Of a DNA stretch of 64,000 bases, positions 41,359-50,360 are shown one piece after another. The translations under genes were made by a program, and so were the position numbers. Within the stretch, counting starts at the first letter, position 1. The number at the start of each line of letters is the position of its first letter. The notes beneath the pieces were generated by a model. It did not search any database and was not told the DNA's origin. It worked only from the letters and a program-made list of their open reading frames with translations. The DNA is from Clostridium sp. AT4 (GTDB taxonomy: Bacteria; Bacillota; Clostridia; Lachnospirales; Lachnospiraceae), in contig NZ_LN999828.1 in NCBI RefSeq assembly GCF_001517625.2, positions 62,001 through 126,000 on the forward strand. Reading direction: 5' to 3'.

Positions 41359-42215
41359 CGCAGTTCCTCCTTGGAGATCAGATAAAGGTAGGCGTCTTCT
41401 AAGGTGGGTTCTTCGGCGTGAGCGTAAGAGGGAAGTGTTTCCCATACCCCCCTGCAGCGTACCCCAAAAGCAGTATTGACACGGCTTGTAATGTGAAGAC
41501 CCTGCTCATGGGACGTGTCCTGTTCAAAAAAGGTGCCTACGTGTCCAGCGGCGAGCCGGATCAGGTCAGACGGTGCTCCAGTAAAGAGGATGGAGCCGTG
41601 GTGGATAACAATCAGCTGGTCACAGACAGACTGTACATCCTCGATGATATGGGTGCTTAAAAGTACCAGACGTTCCTGGGCAGCCTGGGAAAATAAGTTG
41701 CGGAAGTGGATCCGTTCTTCTGGATCCAATCCTACGGTTGGCTCATCAAAAATCAGGAGTTTTGGATCGCCTAAAAATGCTTGGGCAATTCCAACCCGCT
41801 GACGCTGACCGCCGGACAGGGTTCGGATCCGGGCATTGGATTTTTCCGTAAGGTTGACTTCCTGGATTACTCTAGTCAGAATGGTTTTTGTGTTGGATAA
41901 TCCCTTTAAGGCAGCCATATAGTCCAGGAACTGATAAACAGTCAGCTCTTCATAAAGTCCAAATGTCTGGGGAAGGTATCCCAAGTGGCTTTTTAACAGA
42001 TGTTCCTGTTTCAAAAGTGGCTGTCCATCTACAAGGATACTTCCGTTTGAAGGAATCAAGGCAGCTGTCAGAAGCTTCATCAGTGTGGATTTTCCAGCAC
42101 CGTTTGGTCCCAAAAGTCCGATCATGCTGGGAGCTTTTAGTTCCAGACTCAAATTTGAAAGAGCTTGTTTCCCATTGGGATAGGTCATACTTAAATCCTG
42201 AATGCGAATGTCCAT
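41355..42215 (-). CDS. ABC-transporter ATP-binding protein
   Basis: A 286 aa ATPase with Walker A GLLGPNGAGKSTLMKL, signature TLSGGQRQRVGIAQAF, Walker B LLIFDEPTVGLDPEE and His switch LSTHIIEDVQ. The C-terminal 60 residues extend past the core as in the BcrA/CcmA type. It is directly before the permease-M1 fusion gene, its likely partner, with overlapping stop/start. Confidence 0.9.
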   Translation of the reverse strand: MDIRIQDLSMTYPNGKQALSNLSLELKAPSMIGLLGPNGAGKSTLMKLLTAALIPSNGSILVDGQPLLKQEHLLKSHLGYLPQTFGLYEELTVYQFLDYMAALKGLSNTKTILTRVIQEVNLTEKSNARIRTLSGGQRQRVGIAQAFLGDPKLLIFDEPTVGLDPEERIHFRNLFSQAAQERLVLLSTHIIEDVQSVCDQLIVIHHGSILFTGAPSDLIRLAAGHVGTFFEQDTSHEQGLHITSRVNTAFGVRCRGVWETLPSYAHAEEPTLEDAYLYLISKEELR

Positions 42216-42219
42216 GTTG

Positions 42220-42408
42220 TTATATCCTTTCGTTTTTAGATTCCTGCATTTTTAGGTTGGACAGTTTTTGTTCCACCCTGCATTTCACATCATCACTCAG
42301 TGGGATGGAATCAGCGGCAGCCTTTAACTGTTCTGCAATATAATCATCCAATGGATCCTGACCGGGAATATAGTTGGATGGGATGGTATTTGGGTTTTCT
42401 TTTGTCAT
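42220..42408 (-). CDS. small hypothetical protein of ABC operon
   Basis: A 62 aa acidic protein (EQLKAAADSIPLSDDVKCRV and a charged end) with no membrane helix or recognised domain. ATG 42408 with AGAGAGGCCGC upstream is better than the frame start at 42519. It fills the space between two ATPase genes of the operon and ends five bases before the next start. It may be an adaptor or regulatory peptide; unknown. Confidence 0.55.
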   Translation of the reverse strand: MTKENPNTIPSNYIPGQDPLDDYIAEQLKAAADSIPLSDDVKCRVEQKLSNLKMQESKNERI

Positions 42409-42434
42409 AAGCGGCCTCTCTTTCTGTTGGTATT

Positions 42435-43061
42435 TTATATCAGAGTTCCATGATCCAGTTTCAAAATGTGATCCGCTGCCTGAGCGACTTCCCTGCTGTG
42501 GGTAACAACGATGACACATTTTCCAAGCTCATGGGCTGTTTGTTTTAGGAGTTCAATAATCTCTCCTGTTGTGGTTTCATCCAGGTTTCCAGTTGGTTCA
42601 TCAGCAAGAAGAACCTTTGCTTCACTGGCCAGAGCACGGGCAATCGCCACTCTTTGCTGCTGACCGCCGGATAACTGGAGGACATTCCGGTTCCAGGCAT
42701 ACTGTGGGATATTTACTTTGGTGAGAAGTTCTCTGGGATCTTTGGTTCCGCCCAGCTTTACGTTTTCCTGAGCGGTAAGATAATCAATCAGGTTATAGTT
42801 TTGAAATACCAGAGAAATATGGTGTCTGCGATGGAAATTAAGTCCACATTTTTGAATATCCTCCCCATCGTATTGGATTACTCCTTCGCCAGGAGTGTCC
42901 AGTCCGGCAAGAAGGGAGAGAAAGGTGGTTTTTCCGGATCCGCTGGAGCCTATGATGGAATAAAATCTGCCCGCTTGAAATCCGGCGGATATTTGGTGCA
43001 GCACAGGGATGTTTTTTTGTGTTCGGTAAGTATAACTTATATGGTTTGCTTCCAAAATCAT
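42435..43061 (-). CDS. LolD/MacB-like ABC ATPase
   Basis: A 208 aa ATPase of the LolD/BceA/MacB type: Walker A IGSSGSGKTTFLSLL, signature LSGGQQQRVAIARAL, Walker B VLLADEPTGNLDE and His switch VTHSREVAQAADHIL. It lies next to two FtsX-like permeases, the expected partners in peptide-sensing or lipoprotein-moving exporters. It starts 11 bases after the preceding permease stop, in the same operon. Confidence 0.9.
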   Translation of the reverse strand: MILEANHISYTYRTQKNIPVLHQISAGFQAGRFYSIIGSSGSGKTTFLSLLAGLDTPGEGVIQYDGEDIQKCGLNFHRRHHISLVFQNYNLIDYLTAQENVKLGGTKDPRELLTKVNIPQYAWNRNVLQLSGGQQQRVAIARALASEAKVLLADEPTGNLDETTTGEIIELLKQTAHELGKCVIVVTHSREVAQAADHILKLDHGTLI

Positions 43062-43072
43062 TGCAAGACCTC

Positions 43073-44521
43073 CTAACTCATTTCGCTCAAAATTTCTCTT
43101 GGCTTTTTGCGGAACATCGTAATTCCTGCAAGAGAAACAGATAATAAGGTTAACAGTGTGATGCTGATGCCATCAGCACAGAACATGGATGAGGACAGAG
43201 ATATCTGTACATCCGTTACTGTCAGCTCTGGGGCAACATATTCAGTCTGTATTTGATTTGCCGTTTGATCTTCTTGAAGCTGTGCCTGTTGTTCCTGTTG
43301 AACGACCAGGTATTCAGCCGCAGTTTTGGAAACCATGGGAGCAGCCAGAAAAGAAAGGCTGACGGCAATAATTCCGATGAAAAAGGCCTCCAGAATCATT
43401 TGAAAAAGGATTTCCAGCTTTGAGATTCCTAAGGACATCAGGATCCCTATTTCATGGGTTCGGCTTTTCATCCAGAAAACAAAAATAAGGGATAAAATAA
43501 TGAAACTGGCACCAGCAATAATGAGTAAAAGCATTTGGCTGATATGCTCCAGGTCATTAAAATTGGATGCCATAGTATCCAGATTTCCATTGTTATCAAT
43601 CAAATCATACCGTTCCCAGTTGATGTCAGTCTGTTGGATTCGTTCCTTTACTGCTTCGTATTCACCGACCTGTTCAACTTTGAAATAGGCTTTTTCAAAC
43701 AGTGGGGAATCCTGTTCCGCTTTTGCCGGAAAGTCCAGATTTGTAAAAATAATGTTTTCGGAGCGGTAGGTGTCGCCGGACATATAAGGAGTCATAGGTT
43801 CCCTGACCTGGTAGATACCTACAATCTCTGCATATTGGATTGGACCTTCCTGCTTAACAGGGGAAAAGCCGATCCGGTCACCGACTGTAAGATTATTTAA
43901 AAGGGCAAGTTCTTCTGATATTACGCAGACATCCTGGTCTTGGGGGACAGTCATACGCCCATCTTTTATGGTTACGACTCCATTTAAGACATTAGAATCC
44001 AAATTCATCGTGCGGTTGCCTACCAGGGAAACACCTTTAGAATCATAGGTTTGATCTTTGTCCGGATCTTCAATTCGGGAAAATCCCTCTGGCTTTACAG
44101 GAGTTGGAACCGTTGTAATATTGTAATCAGAGATTCCGGAAGCAGCAGCTATTTTTTCAATGTCTTCCCGGACGAGGGATTCAAAAGAATGATCCGTCCA
44201 CACATATCCGGAGGGCTGTCCATTGCTGATGATCGTTTCTGCATGAACGCCTTGATAACTGCCGCTTTGTCCGACTCCGAACTTTTCTTCGATTGCTTTA
44301 AATGCTTCCTGAAGACGTTTGTTTCGATTTTCCGGGTTTCCTTCTAACAGGAAACCGGCCCCGATTGCCTGCCGGGTGCTGTCTTTTGCTGCAATATTAG
44401 CAGAGCGGCTTGCCATACCAGACAGAAACAGAAGACTGATCGTACCGATTACAAGAAGCAGAAGGATGCTTTTGACTGGTTTTCTGAGGCAGGATCGGAT
44501 GGCTCTTTGAAATAGATTCAC
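43073..44521 (-). CDS. FtsX/MacB-like ABC permease
   Basis: A 482 aa permease with an N-terminal helix (SILLLLVIGTISLLFLSGMA), a large outer domain (residues 40-330) of the MacB periplasmic-core kind, and three C-terminal helices (MLLLIIAGASFIILSLIFVF, IGIIAVSLSFLAAPM, ITLLTLLSVSLAGITMF). It follows another FtsX-like permease by one base. The two presumably form a heterodimer with the ATPase at 42435-43061. Confidence 0.85.
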   Translation of the reverse strand: MNLFQRAIRSCLRKPVKSILLLLVIGTISLLFLSGMASRSANIAAKDSTRQAIGAGFLLEGNPENRNKRLQEAFKAIEEKFGVGQSGSYQGVHAETIISNGQPSGYVWTDHSFESLVREDIEKIAAASGISDYNITTVPTPVKPEGFSRIEDPDKDQTYDSKGVSLVGNRTMNLDSNVLNGVVTIKDGRMTVPQDQDVCVISEELALLNNLTVGDRIGFSPVKQEGPIQYAEIVGIYQVREPMTPYMSGDTYRSENIIFTNLDFPAKAEQDSPLFEKAYFKVEQVGEYEAVKERIQQTDINWERYDLIDNNGNLDTMASNFNDLEHISQMLLLIIAGASFIILSLIFVFWMKSRTHEIGILMSLGISKLEILFQMILEAFFIGIIAVSLSFLAAPMVSKTAAEYLVVQQEQQAQLQEDQTANQIQTEYVAPELTVTDVQISLSSSMFCADGISITLLTLLSVSLAGITMFRKKPREILSEMS

Positions 44522-44522
44522 A

Positions 44523-45740
44523 TTATCCCTCCATTCTGGATAAGATATCTTTTGGGTTGGTAGTTAAAACGGGAACCAGGGACAGCAGCACTGCTGTCAA
44601 AATTACCAGGCTGCCAGTTGCAAACAGAATGACAATTTCTTTCATCTGAAGGCTTGGCGTCATGACAAGTGCGAGTTCCGAGGCTGAAAGGATGGCCTGC
44701 ACTACATTAGCACTGAGAGTTCCAAGACAGCACGCCCCTATGGCAGCCAGGAGAAAGATCATGACAGATTCCAGAAAGGTCTGGAGAAAGATGGCTCCCT
44801 TTGACTCTCCAAGACTGATGAGTACAGCCATTTCCCTCTGACGGCTTCTCATCCACATACACAGAAGCAGAGAAACAATAACGGTTCCGGACAAAAGTGT
44901 GAAGGCCATCATAAGTTTTGTAATCCGAATGATCTGTTCCAGAGGGGCTTTCATCTGCTGGTATAAGAGATCGGAGGATGTAACTTCTGCCTTTTCTCCC
45001 AACAATTCCTGCAGTTTCTCAGCCAGAGTCTCTGTCTGCTCTGGCTGATCGGTATAAACAATCAATCGGTTAAACCGATCGGCACCAAATAGGGCTATAT
45101 AGGATTTGGCATCGATAAAAATCTGATTTTCGATACGGTACAGGGAATCCAGAGTATTGTCCTGTTGGTGTTCATTTCCGGAAAGAAACAGGCCACAGAC
45201 GGTTGCGGAAATGGTTTTTCCATGCTCATTTTCCAGACGAATCCGATCTCCGATGGAAATACCATTGATTGTGGCAAATGTTTCATTTATGACTGCACTG
45301 GAATCAGACTGTGGATTGATCAGTTTTCCACCGGTCAGGCGATAGTTCTGTGTGGCAAAGGGGCCATCTTTTTCTAAATCGTCATAAGCGGTTAAATGAA
45401 TCTGTGAATTTTCCGGTTTCTGAGAATCACTGGCTGTAATGGGTAAGAAATCGGAAAGATAACCTGGGCTTTCTGCATGACGGTTCAGGAATGTGACATG
45501 AGGCAACTGTGCTGCAGCAGAAATATCCTGACTGGAAAGCTGGTATGTATCCTGCGTGATCTCACAGACTGCTTTCGCCTTTGATTTTTCCTGCATAGAC
45601 ACTTTGGTTGTTTGGGCGGCATGAAGAATCATGACAGTGCCGAGGATCATACTGTTTACCAGTAAAAGGATCAGAAATAATAAAACAGTTTTTGACCGTT
45701 TGCGGAACAGGTATAAGCAGGCTCTGTGATAAAATGACAT
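44523..45740 (-). CDS. FtsX/MacB-like ABC permease
   Basis: A 405 aa permease: N-terminal helix (TVLLFLILLLVNSMILGTVM), an outer domain, and C-terminal helices (LMMAFTLLSGTVIVSLLLCM, VMIFLLAAIGACCLGTLSA, IVILFATGSLVILTAVLLSL). Motif MRSRQREMAVLISLGESKGA is the usual cytoplasmic coupling segment. It starts 17 bases after the lipoprotein gene stop. It is the first permease of the operon. Confidence 0.85.
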   Translation of the reverse strand: MSFYHRACLYLFRKRSKTVLLFLILLLVNSMILGTVMILHAAQTTKVSMQEKSKAKAVCEITQDTYQLSSQDISAAAQLPHVTFLNRHAESPGYLSDFLPITASDSQKPENSQIHLTAYDDLEKDGPFATQNYRLTGGKLINPQSDSSAVINETFATINGISIGDRIRLENEHGKTISATVCGLFLSGNEHQQDNTLDSLYRIENQIFIDAKSYIALFGADRFNRLIVYTDQPEQTETLAEKLQELLGEKAEVTSSDLLYQQMKAPLEQIIRITKLMMAFTLLSGTVIVSLLLCMWMRSRQREMAVLISLGESKGAIFLQTFLESVMIFLLAAIGACCLGTLSANVVQAILSASELALVMTPSLQMKEIVILFATGSLVILTAVLLSLVPVLTTNPKDILSRMEG

Positions 45741-45757
45741 GATAGTTTCCTCCCTGC

Positions 45758-46285
45758 TTATTCGTAACGGATCAGGAAAATCTGCTTGGCCAGAATCGCT
45801 CCGGATTCGTCTGCTTCACCATAGACAGCGATAGATGTTTCTTTTTTGATATCTGCGGCACTTGCGGTTTCCAGTGAAAGTGCTCCAGTAGATTGGTTGA
45901 TGCGGGCAAGCTGGAACGTGCAGTTTTCCAGATAGTTGACAGTAAGGAGATTTTCCGCATTTTCTGAATCAACGGCCATGATGGCAGCCCCGGCATCTGT
46001 TGTTGAGAGCGGGTTAAGGGTCAGATCTGTATCAGAAAAAGCAGTCACCTCGCCAGAGACAGTGGCAGAATTCAGTAATTCTTCTGCACTGGCAGGCACA
46101 TTGTTCGGATGTGTTTCCGAGGATTCCTGCTGAGGTTGTTCTGTCTGGGGCTCAGACACAGTATTGGTTTGCTGCATTTCGGTTTCTGTCTCAACGGGTT
46201 GATTTTGAGGTTTACTCTGACACCCGGCCAATGAGAAAATACATAAGAGAGTTGCGAATCCTACTGTTATTTTTGTGTGTTTCAT
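45758..46285 (-). CDS. lipoprotein with Gln/Glu-rich stalk
   Basis: A 175 aa lipoprotein: signal peptide with lipobox LAGC near residues 18-21 (ITVGFATLLCIFSLAGCQS), a low-complexity Gln/Glu/Thr stalk (residues 23-62), and a beta-rich end (TVSGEVTAFSDTDLTLNPL to residue 175). Such lipoproteins may bind peptides or stabilise the permeases. It is between the C39-like peptidase and the FtsX-like permeases, in the same operon. Confidence 0.75.
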   Translation of the reverse strand: MKHTKITVGFATLLCIFSLAGCQSKPQNQPVETETEMQQTNTVSEPQTEQPQQESSETHPNNVPASAEELLNSATVSGEVTAFSDTDLTLNPLSTTDAGAAIMAVDSENAENLLTVNYLENCTFQLARINQSTGALSLETASAADIKKETSIAVYGEADESGAILAKQIFLIRYE

Positions 46286-46309
46286 GTGATATCCACCTTT
46301 CTGTTATTT

Positions 46310-47221
46310 CTATAAGGCTTGAAATGCCCATAGATTACTAATTTGATGTTCCAGTGTTTGATAATCCCAAAGTTGATTGCTTCGCTCTTTACTGTTGGGA
46401 TCCTTTATGATAAATTTTCCATCCTTGAGTCCCGTGATAACAATGAAATGTCCAGTTGTTGTAAAATCACCGGGACGCATACTGCAGATGATTGGCTGTC
46501 CAGATGACAGGGCGTTTTCCATTGCGGATTGAGAGAGGGTCAATTCTTCTCCGATAATGCCGAAATGGGATGCACCATCGCTCATCAGAGACCAGCTGGT
46601 GCCCGAATCTGGGGCATAATACCCTTGCTGCGTGGCATAGCTGGCTATTGTATAGGGGGTAATGGTGTTTTTGCCGGTTAGACCAGCAATTACCATAGAC
46701 AGGCAGGTAGGACCACATCCGTTTACCGCTATTACTTCATCCCCATACAATGCATATCCCCATCGTGGATCGTATTGCAGAAGGAGCGGATAGGTTCCAA
46801 GTTTTACATCACCGATGGTATCAGAGAAAACCTCTCCTTTTTTATTGGGATACTCCAATACAAAGTCCAACATATCCAGATTTTTGGATAACATTTCGAG
46901 GAGTTCGGAGGGGTATTCCTGAAAGTGATCGATAATGTCCTGTATTTTTGGCTCCTGTTTTTTCAATGTCTGTAAGGTTTGCAGCAGATCTGCATCCGTA
47001 GAATTTTCTATCGGAGTATCGGATACATTGCCATTTTGATCTGCTGCCATGATTATATAATCAGAATCTGAATCAGATGGTGGGGAAGAGCGGCTCCTGT
47101 AAAAAAGACGGACAGCACATATGCTGATAACTGAAATAAGTATCAGGCCTAATATCATACGGAAAATGTTTCGACGATTGTGTTTTTTTCGCCGTTTCCG
47201 AGGCCGTTGTTGACATAGCAA
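46310..47221 (-). CDS. membrane-anchored C39-like cysteine peptidase
   Basis: A 303 aa protein. One N-terminal helix (FRMILGLILISVISICAVRL) anchors it; residues 120-300 form a papain-like C39-type domain with Cys in VNGCGPTCLSMVIAG, His in TGHFIVITGLKD and Asp in IKDPNSKE. Unlike bacteriocin exporters it lacks ABC and membrane-exporter domains. It starts at TTG 47221 with GGAGGGATTCAA in front, the first gene of the nine-gene operon. It may cleave peptides reaching the cell surface. Confidence 0.8.
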   Translation of the reverse strand: MLCQQRPRKRRKKHNRRNIFRMILGLILISVISICAVRLFYRSRSSPPSDSDSDYIIMAADQNGNVSDTPIENSTDADLLQTLQTLKKQEPKIQDIIDHFQEYPSELLEMLSKNLDMLDFVLEYPNKKGEVFSDTIGDVKLGTYPLLLQYDPRWGYALYGDEVIAVNGCGPTCLSMVIAGLTGKNTITPYTIASYATQQGYYAPDSGTSWSLMSDGASHFGIIGEELTLSQSAMENALSSGQPIICSMRPGDFTTTGHFIVITGLKDGKFIIKDPNSKERSNQLWDYQTLEHQISNLWAFQAL

Positions 47222-47253
47222 TTGAATCCCTCCTTTGCTGTTTTCTGCATACC

Positions 47254-47346
47254 ATTTTATTCAAAAACTTATCTAAAACTCCTCTAAGAAAAAGAAAGAT
47301 TTTGATGAATTTTTAGAGGACTTTTAGAGATTTTCCCTGGTATATT
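47254..47346. promoter_or_regulatory. divergent promoters with mirrored 16-bp regulator boxes
   Basis: TTAGAGGACTTTTAGA at 47313-47328 (plus) and TTAGAGGAGTTTTAGA on the minus strand (47272-47287) are inverted copies 25 bases apart. In each direction, 12 bases separate the box from a -10-like hexamer: TATATT at 47341-47346 (towards the regulator gene) and TAAAAT on the minus strand at 47254-47259 (towards the C39 operon). No good -35 is seen in either direction, as in activated promoters of OmpR-type regulators, which bind such direct-repeat boxes. Likely bound by the neighbouring response regulator. Confidence 0.65.
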
Positions 47347-47385
47347 TGATATACTGAACCGTGAAAAAGAAAGGGATGATTTATT

Positions 47386-48072
47386 GTGAAGATACTCATA
47401 TTGGAAGATGATATAGAGCTGAGTTTGGCAATGAAGCAGGAACTTTTGAGAAATGATTATATGGTGGACTGCTGCAATGATGGGGAAACAGGGCTTCTCT
47501 ACGCACTGAATGCAGAATTTGGATATGATCTGGCCATTGTTGACCGGATGCTGCCGGTCATTGATGGTCTGACAATTATTAAAGCCATGCGTAAAAAAGG
47601 AATTTCGGTTCCAGTAATTATTATTACAGGAATGTCCTCTATTGATGACCGGATTGATGGTCTGGATGGAGGAGCAGATGACTATCTGGTCAAACCGTTT
47701 TATATCCGTGAACTATTGGCAAGGGTACGGGCTTTGACCAGAAGACCTCATGAAATGAAAGAGCAGGATATTCTTTCTTATCAGGACTTAAAGCTGGAAC
47801 GCTCCAACCGGAAACTTGAGGCCAATGGAAAGGAACTCCTGTTGACAGCCAAGGAATCGGAGCTTCTGTACACCTTACTCAAATCACCGGAAACGCTTCT
47901 GACAAGAGAACAGCTGGTTCTAAAAGTTTGGGGAACTGATTCAGACATTGAACCTGGAAATGTAGATAACTATATTTCCTTTCTCAGAAAAAGGCTAAAG
48001 CAATTAAATAGCATATGTGAGATTAAGACTATTTATGGAAGCGGATATCAGTTGAGGTGCAGCCTATGCTGA
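47386..48072 (+). CDS. OmpR/PhoB-family response regulator
   Basis: A 228 aa response regulator. Receiver domain: acidic pocket ILEDDIELS, phosphorylated Asp in DLAIVDRMLPVIDGL, Thr/Ser in IIITGMSS and Lys in DDYLVKPFYIREL. The C-terminal winged helix (residues 130-228) ends in VDNYISFLRKRLKQL and TIYGSGYQL. GTG 47386 is the start. It lies opposite the C39/ABC operon and overlaps the kinase gene. It probably binds the boxes in the divergent promoter region. Confidence 0.9.
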   Translation: MKILILEDDIELSLAMKQELLRNDYMVDCCNDGETGLLYALNAEFGYDLAIVDRMLPVIDGLTIIKAMRKKGISVPVIIITGMSSIDDRIDGLDGGADDYLVKPFYIRELLARVRALTRRPHEMKEQDILSYQDLKLERSNRKLEANGKELLLTAKESELLYTLLKSPETLLTREQLVLKVWGTDSDIEPGNVDNYISFLRKRLKQLNSICEIKTIYGSGYQLRCSLC

Positions 48073-49358
48073 ACCATTTATTTCAAAAACTGCACCTGTT
48101 TTTTGTTATGACAATCATGGTAATTGTTACGGGCGTGATTGGATTATCCTTTTCCAATCATGTAAATGCAAGCGAGGCGGCAGAAGTAACCTTTTTACAG
48201 AGAATGACAGCGCTGATCGTTAATCAGCTGGAGGAAGAAGGGGCGAATGCAAAAGAAGTTCTTTCTGCCTATGAAAAAGATATGTCTGTATCATCAAAAT
48301 TGACCGATGCATATGGAGAACTTCTCTACGAGAGCAGAACTGGTTTAGAGGATATTGAAGGACAGCTGAACAATGTGGGAATGCAGATTGTTACCTATTC
48401 GGCAGAAGAGGAAGGCAATCAGGCCAAACTTCCAGCCGTGGAAGGAATGGTTGAGATGAAAGGAAACCATTATGAGAGGTATCTGATTAACCTGGCCCAT
48501 TTTACTTCCGAAGATGATACAAACAATTCATTGACTCTGGTTTATGAGCAAACGCCTATATTTCAGATGTTTTTGGAACAGCTGCCGATGTATCTGGCAA
48601 TCTGGATTGTCACACTGCTTTGTGTCAGTCTGGTCAGCCGCTTTTTGCTGAAGAAAGCCTTGGAGCCAACCGAGCGTGTGATGCAGAGCCAGAAAGAGTT
48701 TGTTGCTTCTGCCTCCCATGAATTGAAAGCACCATTGGCTGTGATTGTGGCAAATGTGGAGAATATGCAGCATGAAGCACAAAACGAAGGGCTTCAGGGG
48801 AATTTAAAAGTCATTGATTCGGAGTGTATGCGTATGTCCCGTTTAATTAAGGATATGCTTCTTTTAGCGTCATCGGATGCGGAAAAGTGGACGATCCATA
48901 CTTCTGAGGTCAATGTGGATACGCTGCTTATTTCTTTGTATGAAGCCTATGAACCGCGGTGCATGAAAAAGAAGATAAAATTGACTTTGGATCTGGGAGA
49001 AGAGTTATTTCCAGTTATTATGACAGACAAGGAGCGATTGTTCCAGCTGCTCAGTATCTATCTGGATAATGCACTGCATTATAGTCCAGAGGGAAAAGAA
49101 ATCCAGATCCGGGTGGATATGTCTTCAAAAGAACTGACGTTCTGGATTGCAGATCATGGAATTGGCGTGGAAGAAAAGGACAAACCATTTATCTTTGATC
49201 GGTTCTACTGTGCAGACCAGTCTCACACAGATAAATCGCATTTTGGGCTGGGGTTAAGTATTGCAAAAGAACTGGCCCGGATGTTGCAGGGAAAGATTGG
49301 TATGGAAGATACGCCGGGGGGAGGGGCCTCTTTCTTTTTCACACTGGATTTAAAATGA
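48066..49358 (+). CDS. sensor histidine kinase
   Basis: A 430 aa kinase: two membrane helices (FFVMTIMVIVTGVIGLSF and LPMYLAIWIVTLLCVSLVS) around an outer sensor domain of about 130 residues, then HisKA with ASASHELKAPLAVIVANVEN (the phosphorylated His) and HATPase with YLDNALHYSPEG (N box), IADHGIGVEE (G1) and FGLGLSIAKELARM (G2). ATG 48066 or GTG 48057 overlap the regulator stop. It would sense a peptide or cell envelope signal and control the divergent operon. Confidence 0.9.
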   Translation: MLNHLFQKLHLFFVMTIMVIVTGVIGLSFSNHVNASEAAEVTFLQRMTALIVNQLEEEGANAKEVLSAYEKDMSVSSKLTDAYGELLYESRTGLEDIEGQLNNVGMQIVTYSAEEEGNQAKLPAVEGMVEMKGNHYERYLINLAHFTSEDDTNNSLTLVYEQTPIFQMFLEQLPMYLAIWIVTLLCVSLVSRFLLKKALEPTERVMQSQKEFVASASHELKAPLAVIVANVENMQHEAQNEGLQGNLKVIDSECMRMSRLIKDMLLLASSDAEKWTIHTSEVNVDTLLISLYEAYEPRCMKKKIKLTLDLGEELFPVIMTDKERLFQLLSIYLDNALHYSPEGKEIQIRVDMSSKELTFWIADHGIGVEEKDKPFIFDRFYCADQSHTDKSHFGLGLSIAKELARMLQGKIGMEDTPGGGASFFFTLDLK

Positions 49359-49907
49359 TAGAAAAGGAATGGACGATTCAATGAAGGGAGTTCTTTCATG
49401 AATCAAGCATTAATTGAAAAGATATTTGTGGAATACAATGGGATACTGAAATTATTGAATATTTCATTATTCTGTTGAATAGTAAAAAATTTATAATTGC
49501 GGATCCAGCCTGTTAAAAAAAACGGTATCTTGACGGGCTGTAGAAGCACGCCATAATTTTATCCCTTCAAGCTCCGTTTGGAGTTTGGGGGGATATTTTC
49601 ATGTGCTGGAATTGTATGCTGCGAATTCGTAGCTGCACGATTCAATTTTTGATTTAAAGTTTTCTGTTAAGAAACATAACAGCGAAATAGGTTTTATAGA
49701 GATTTTTGAAAGCTGGTTATGGAAACAGGATGTTTGTGGTCAGAAAAGTGAACTGTTAGAGCATATAAAACATGAAATAAGTGTCTGTATGGATAAAACT
49801 GTCTGTGCAGGCATTTTTTTGCGTTCTGAGAGCGAAAGTTTCAGGTGTCGAAGCCCTCCGCTTGTCCTTCATTTTCGAGAAATTGAGCGAATGAAGGAGG
49901 ACAAGCT
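49359..49907. other. 549-base gap without a clear gene
   Basis: Low-GC sequence between the histidine kinase and the sigma-like gene. Only short frames occur, including a 26-codon ATG frame at 49398-49478 without a recognised domain. CTCCGTTTGGAG near 49570 and GCTGCGAATTCGTAGC near 49618 are short, imperfect palindromes. It may hold the recombination module's regulatory region or decayed genes; I see nothing certain. Confidence 0.4.
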
Positions 49908-50360
49908 ATGGCAAAGCCATATAAAATACCAGATTTTAGAAAAATGTATCCGGAAGCCAGCGAGGAAGTCATCGCTGTTTTAAGAACAACAGAAAGAAAA
50001 ATGCAGTATCAGGAATATGACTTAAAAAGAGCGAGGAATATTGTGGATCCGAAAACAGGAGAAGTAATGACGGTTCCAAGCAGAGAAGATTCTTATGAGA
50101 GGCTGCAGGAGATGGCGGTACAGTTTCCAGAAGAAGACGATGGTGTGGAGGATCAGATCTTACAAAAGTTGGAATTTGAACGGTTACATAAAGCAATTTT
50201 GACACTTTCAAAAGAGGAGCAGTGGCTGATCCATGAACTTTATTTTGAAAATCAGACAGAGCGAGAAGTAGCAAAACAAATGAGTGTCTATCACAATGCA
50301 GTTCATAAACAGAAAAAGAGGATTTTGGAAAAACTAAAAAAAATATTAGAAAAAAATTGA
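49908..50360 (+). CDS. sigma-70 region 4-like protein
   Basis: A 150 aa protein with a C-terminal region 4-like HTH (LSKEEQWLIHELYFENQTER, EVAKQMSVYHNAVHKQKKRI). Region 2 is not recognisable, as in the small sigma-like regulators of Clostridial conjugative elements. AAGGAGG lies nine bases before ATG. It lies at the start of the recombination end and may control excision genes. Confidence 0.75.
   Translation: MAKPYKIPDFRKMYPEASEEVIAVLRTTERKMQYQEYDLKRARNIVDPKTGEVMTVPSREDSYERLQEMAVQFPEEDDGVEDQILQKLEFERLHKAILTLSKEEQWLIHELYFENQTEREVAKQMSVYHNAVHKQKKRILEKLKKILEKN

Noticed and set aside
49398-49478. 26-codon ATG frame after the histidine kinase
   Set aside because: Short, no recognised sequence, a weak ribosome site. 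A chance frame or decayed end.
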